Shown: one piece after another, positions 32,875 through 34,880 of the stretch
Layout: each line of letters opens with the position of its first letter
Position numbering within the stretch: position 1 is the stretch's first letter
Virus record (IMG/VR): IMGVR_UViG_3300025093_000066
Span: 1 to 34,880 of that record
DNA from: a virus
Reading direction: 5' to 3' (one strand)
Length of the DNA: 34,880 nt
Translations under genes and position numbers: made by a program
The notes under the pieces: generated by a model
Database searches by the model: none
What the model was told of the DNA's origin: nothing
Seen by the model: only the letters and a program-made list of their open reading frames with translations

Positions 32875-33413
32875 GTGTTGTCTGGCTCCAAATAGTCCGT
32901 TTGCTTACCGGCAATCTCTAACAACTCTTCATCTGAGAGGCGTTCTAGCTGCTTGGCGGTGGAATTAAGATTGATGTTTATCTGCGTCGCGTTGTCTGGC
33001 GTGCTTAAGCCATGCAACTTCACCAGCGAATCGACTGTATTCTTCATCTCCGTCGCGTTCGCTGCTGATGAATAGGCTTCCATGTACATCAGATGCGCGT
33101 TTTGACGCTCGAATTTGACTTCCTCGCGCATCTGCTCACGAAAATACTGGAGTGCTTTCTGCACAGCTGGTCGCTTGGACGCTTCACGTGCCGTTGCGTA
33201 GCTCGAATAACCGGCACCACGACCTGCAGCGGCGATAGTCATCCCGCTGGCCATGAGCATCACAAGCTTCTCCTGCTGCACGGTTAGGTCATTGAGCGTC
33301 AGACCCATGAAAGGCATGTGGGACTGGAACTCTATATGGTCGCTGACCAGTTCAGTGGAGGAGTCTGAGTGATCCTGTTCTCGACTCGTCAAGGTCGTCG
33401 CTGATTCCTTCAT
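32871..33413 (-). CDS. terS: Terminase small subunit
   Basis: A 180-aa DNA-recognition subunit. Helix-turn-helix region about 43-75 (LTVQQEKLVMLMASGMTIAA, AGRGAGYSSYATAREASKRP), oligomerisation helices about 78-130 (VQKALQYFREQMREEVKFER...), and a C-terminal acidic segment (RLSDEELLEIAGKQTDY) that probably binds the large subunit. No ribosome site is visible before the ATG at 33413, which lies 62 bp inside the preceding gene; in-frame ATGs at codons 33 and 36 are alternatives but also lack one. Next to the large subunit in overlapping frame (TTGA). Confidence 0.88.
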   Translation of the reverse strand: MKESATTLTSREQDHSDSSTELVSDHIEFQSHMPFMGLTLNDLTVQQEKLVMLMASGMTIAAAGRGAGYSSYATAREASKRPAVQKALQYFREQMREEVKFERQNAHLMYMEAYSSAANATEMKNTVDSLVKLHGLSTPDNATQININLNSTAKQLERLSDEELLEIAGKQTDYLEPDNT

Positions 33414-33630
33414 CTAAAAACACAAAGATTGGTGCGTTGTCTCCGAGTTCATGGAGGCCCAGGCTGAACAAATAGTCCGCAAGGTCTTGGACGTCCATCC
33501 CGCCATGGGTGACTAACTCCAAAACCTTGTACGCGTCGTAGACCAAGACTTCTTTGCCCTCGCCACGAAGCCCCGTGCCGATAGCCGCTTCGTTTAAACC
33601 TTCTATCGCAACCATTTCGACTTGGCTCAT
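33352..33630 (-). CDS. Small conserved phage protein upstream of terminase
   Basis: A 92-aa acidic protein: MSQVEMVAIEGLNEAAIGTG, LRGEGKEVLVYDAYKVLEL, MDVQDLADYLFSLGLHELGD, then APIFVFLDEG. The pattern 'V-x-x-x-G-L-x-x-A-I-x-G...V-x-V-Y-D-x-x-K-x-x-x-x-L...M-x-x-x-x-x-x-x-Y-F...G-x-x-x-P-I-F-V' is a family I have seen before terminases in marine phages and cyanophages; function unknown. The ATG has no ribosome site and only seven bases separate it from palindrome c. If that motif holds a promoter, the mRNA could be leaderless. It overlaps the terminase small-subunit gene by 62 bp. Confidence 0.78.
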   Translation of the reverse strand: MSQVEMVAIEGLNEAAIGTGLRGEGKEVLVYDAYKVLELVTHGGMDVQDLADYLFSLGLHELGDNAPIFVFLDEGISDDLDESRTGSLRLLH

Positions 33631-33637
33631 GGGGCGA

Positions 33638-33654
33638 TATTAGCGGAACTAATA
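33638..33654. promoter_or_regulatory. 17-bp palindrome, copy c
   Basis: The plus strand reads TATTAGC-GGA-ACTAATA; in gene direction TATTAGT-TCC-GCTAATA (one mismatch in the dyad). It fills the 25-bp gap between the HNH stop and the next ATG, seven bases upstream of that ATG, with no ribosome site between. In gene direction it continues as TATCGCCCC before ATG. Confidence 0.6.
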
Positions 33655-33655
33655 C

Positions 33656-34129
33656 TTAGTCGCAAGACTGATCGTATATGCACTTGATCCACCAGTAGAA
33701 CATGTCCATTGAGAGGGTATGACGCATTGTGTTGGCACGGTCGCACACCAGTTGGACATTGCCTGCGATATAGCCACGTTCCGGTACGACGCGGTCCAAA
33801 CTAGCATTAAAGTCTTTGCGACCCTGGCCGTCCTTGTGGTGGGTCATTGGTACGTTCGACAGTGCGCACCTACCGTTTTGGGCTTCCCACAGCGCGATGA
33901 TTTCGTCGAGAGTGATACTAAAAGTAACGTCCGTTCCGACGCGCTTGCTTTTGGACTGCTGGTACAGCTTAGTTAGGTACGACTGATAGGTTGCACCTAC
34001 GCGTTTTTCGTAGAGAGTACTCTCGCACGCCAGACACGTGTTCTTACGCTTGGTCTTGCCGTATTTCTGAAAGGCGTCTATCGGTTTTGCTTCCCTGCAG
34101 CGGATACACACCTTTGTATCCTTTTCCAT
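33656..34129 (-). CDS. HNH-type zinc protein / putative HNH endonuclease
   Basis: A 157-aa protein with an N-terminal zinc ribbon (Cys8, Cys11, Cys32, Cys35; CIRC...CLAC) and a C-terminal HNH-like half: CALSNVPMTHHKDGQGRKD, NASLDRVVPERGYIAGNVQL, CDRANTMRHTLSMDMFYWWI. 'N-A-S-L-D-R-x-x-x-x-x-G-Y-x-x-G-N-V-Q-x-V-C-x-x-x-N-x-M-x' is the hallmark of HNH-like phage proteins often found next to terminases, where HNH nucleases assist packaging. No ribosome site precedes the ATG; TATAAC lies just upstream, so a short-leader or leaderless mRNA is possible. First gene of the late block. Function partly inferred. Confidence 0.8.
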   Translation of the reverse strand: MEKDTKVCIRCREAKPIDAFQKYGKTKRKNTCLACESTLYEKRVGATYQSYLTKLYQQSKSKRVGTDVTFSITLDEIIALWEAQNGRCALSNVPMTHHKDGQGRKDFNASLDRVVPERGYIAGNVQLVCDRANTMRHTLSMDMFYWWIKCIYDQSCD

Positions 34130-34153
34130 ACGAGCGTTATACAGGGGAACGCG

Positions 34154-34170
34154 AATTAGTCCAGCTAATT
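34154..34170. promoter_or_regulatory. 17-bp palindrome, copy d
   Basis: The plus strand reads AATTAGT-CCA-GCTAATT; in gene direction AATTAGC-TGG-ACTAATT (one mismatch in the dyad). It is 24 bases upstream of the HNH gene ATG and next to an A/T-rich tract. TATAAC (minus strand, within the last 13 bases before the ATG) is a possible -10. Confidence 0.55.
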
Positions 34171-34263
34171 TTTAGAAAAATTTTTTTAAAAACGTGTTCT
34201 GAATCGCTGAGCCATCATCTCCCCATCCTGCTAGATCGTCACCCGTTCCCCCGGATCGCGGAA

Positions 34264-34304
34264 TTGGAACCTTGTTTCACATCAACGTTTTGGAACCTTG
34301 TTTC
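34264..34304 (+). repeat. 15-bp direct repeat in the divergent region
   Basis: TTGGAACCTTGTTTC occurs at 34264-34278 and exactly again at 34290-34304 (26-bp period). Degenerate follow-ons such as TTTCGTGGTACC and GGTTCGTGGTCC continue to about 34345. Exact 15-mers in a short non-coding region suggest tandem operator or iteron-like binding sites. Confidence 0.65.
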
Positions 34305-34359
34305 GTGGTACCCCTTTGCCTTTTGGTTCGTGGTCCGTGGTTCACGTTTGGAGGTCCGC

Positions 34360-34380
34360 GATCATCGCTTCACGATGATC
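34360..34380. promoter_or_regulatory. Perfect 8+5+8 palindrome, possible operator
   Basis: The arms GATCATCG (34360-34367) and CGATGATC (34373-34380) are exact reverse complements with CTTCA between. It ends 27 bases before the first ATG of the rightward gene. No T-run follows, so it is not a terminator; a dimeric regulator site is the likelier reading. Confidence 0.55.
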
Positions 34381-34419
34381 GGTGAGTGTCCGTTGTGTCT
34401 TTAACTAATGAGAATAGAT

Positions 34420-34737
34420 ATGGCTTTATGTTACTACTGCGACGAACCCATGACGGATAATGCTCCTGCACACTTGGTCAGTAGCGATCCTATTGAGGTA
34501 GCGCACCCGGTATGCGTACCATTCATCGAACGATACATCGATGTCGCACAAGTGAAGCCCGGCAAGGTACGAAGCGGTACGTTGTATGTGGAAGACATGA
34601 ACGGCGACATATATAAGTGCAACGCTTATATAGCAGGCGACGACATGGCCAGCATGGTAGAACGTATACGCTGGCGCACTTCCGTCCTGCGGGAAGAGTG
34701 GACGCTGGTGAGGGAGGCGGAACTGTCGACGAGCTAG
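34420..34737 (+). CDS. Small zinc-binding-like protein, rightward transcribed
   Basis: A 105-aa protein, the only convincing plus-strand gene. It starts MALCYYCDEPMTDNAPAHLV and has CxxC plus His and a later HPVC, so Cys4, Cys7, His and Cys could bind zinc, like small C4/C2HC phage regulators. The rest is a compact alpha/beta segment (GTLYVEDMNGDIYKCNAYIA, then MASMVERIRWRTSVLREEW). I prefer ATG 34420 because GAGA lies six bases upstream; the ATG at 34408 has no ribosome site. It faces away from the late block, suggesting the start of an early or middle operon that continues beyond the window. Function unknown. Confidence 0.62.
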   Translation: MALCYYCDEPMTDNAPAHLVSSDPIEVAHPVCVPFIERYIDVAQVKPGKVRSGTLYVEDMNGDIYKCNAYIAGDDMASMVERIRWRTSVLREEWTLVREAELSTS

Positions 34738-34880
34738 CGCTCGCCGCCAGGGAAGCATAAACACCTGAACAGAGTAGCCCCCAGCGTAGCAATCGCTATG
34801 ACAACGGACCTTGGACCATGAACACTGGTTATTTATCCATGACTCGTTGCCCACGATCCACGCACCCCGGCCAGCACCCG

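Larger units (their letters stand above)
34130..34407. promoter_or_regulatory. Divergent control region between late and rightward genes
   Basis: This 278-bp gap separates the minus-strand late block from the plus-strand gene at the right edge. In order it holds palindrome d (34154-34170), an A/T-rich track (about 34168-34192) that could act as an UP element or melt easily, a 15-bp direct repeat 26 bp apart (34264, 34290), a run of GTGG-containing repeats (34304-34345) and a perfect palindrome (34360-34380). No ORF was trusted here. No clear sigma70 promoter stood out on the plus side. Confidence 0.6.

Noticed and set aside
34426-34854. Minus-strand ORF opposite the rightward zinc-like gene
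   Set aside because: Poor composition and no ribosome site; the plus-strand frame has a coherent CxxC/His pattern.
34818-34880. Plus-strand ORF running off the right end
   Set aside because: Only about 20 codons are visible, without a ribosome site; it cannot be supported.
1-34880. CRISPR arrays, insertion sequences or transposases
   Set aside because: No regularly spaced repeats with spacers and no transposase-like protein were seen.

Overview
This window is most of the late (virion and packaging) half of a double-stranded DNA tailed bacteriophage. Almost every gene lies on the minus strand, so transcription of the late block runs from about 34.1 kb down to 0.2 kb. There is a large-terminase, P22-type-portal and N4/DUF4043-type-capsid module. 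I see no tape-measure, tail-tube or sheath gene, and there are very large ejection-type internal virion proteins. These point to a short-tailed (podovirus-like) phage. Several small families (DUF6321-like, DUF6447-like, the 92-aa protein before the terminase) are ones I associate with marine phages of Proteobacteria. The host is therefore probably a marine proteobacterium; this is inference from family resemblance, not from a search.

Layout, in late-transcription order. (1) 34.4-33.3 kb: an HNH-type zinc protein and a small conserved phage protein lead into the terminase small and large subunits. (2) 31.2-30.7 kb: a 23-aa minimal lipoprotein overlaps an exported fibronectin-like protein, between terminase and portal. 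(3) 30.6-25.5 kb: portal, acidic scaffold, a basic DUF6321-like protein, a 39-aa Cys-rich mini-gene, a hairpin-rich leader, the major capsid protein and a UUCG-loop terminator. (4) 25.5-23.0 kb: a small basic protein, a HeH/LEM-like protein, two adaptor/tail-stub proteins and a GNAT-like protein. (5) 23.0-13.8 kb: four ejection or internal-core proteins, ending in a 1952-aa protein with an FtsK-gamma-like winged helix and a zincin motif. (6) 13.8-13.0 kb: a GTA-type three-TM holin and an M15-type endolysin. (7) 13.0-7.7 kb: appendage proteins, including an S74 self-cleaving fibre. (8) 7.6-5.2 kb: two exported proteins and three small membrane or coiled-coil proteins. (9) 5.2-0.2 kb: a large tail protein, a J-type fibre with 42-aa repeats, a possible fibre-assembly protein and an HNH-like peptide. 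(10) 1-229: a candidate attP carrying the 3' end of a tRNA-Ser, flanked by repeated AGTGCGTC arm-like sites, which suggests a temperate phage. At the right edge one gene reads the other way (plus strand), so about 34.13-34.41 kb is a divergent control region.

The least explained structure is non-coding. A 17-bp palindrome, consensus WATTAGYnnnRCTAATW, occurs five times (5691, 13041, 26946, 33638, 34154), always in an intergenic gap upstream of a minus-strand gene or gene block. Two of the copies are exact reverse complements of one another. It looks like a phage-wide operator or promoter element that divides the late region into units, with the capsid gene having its own unit (palindrome, structured leader, gene, terminator).
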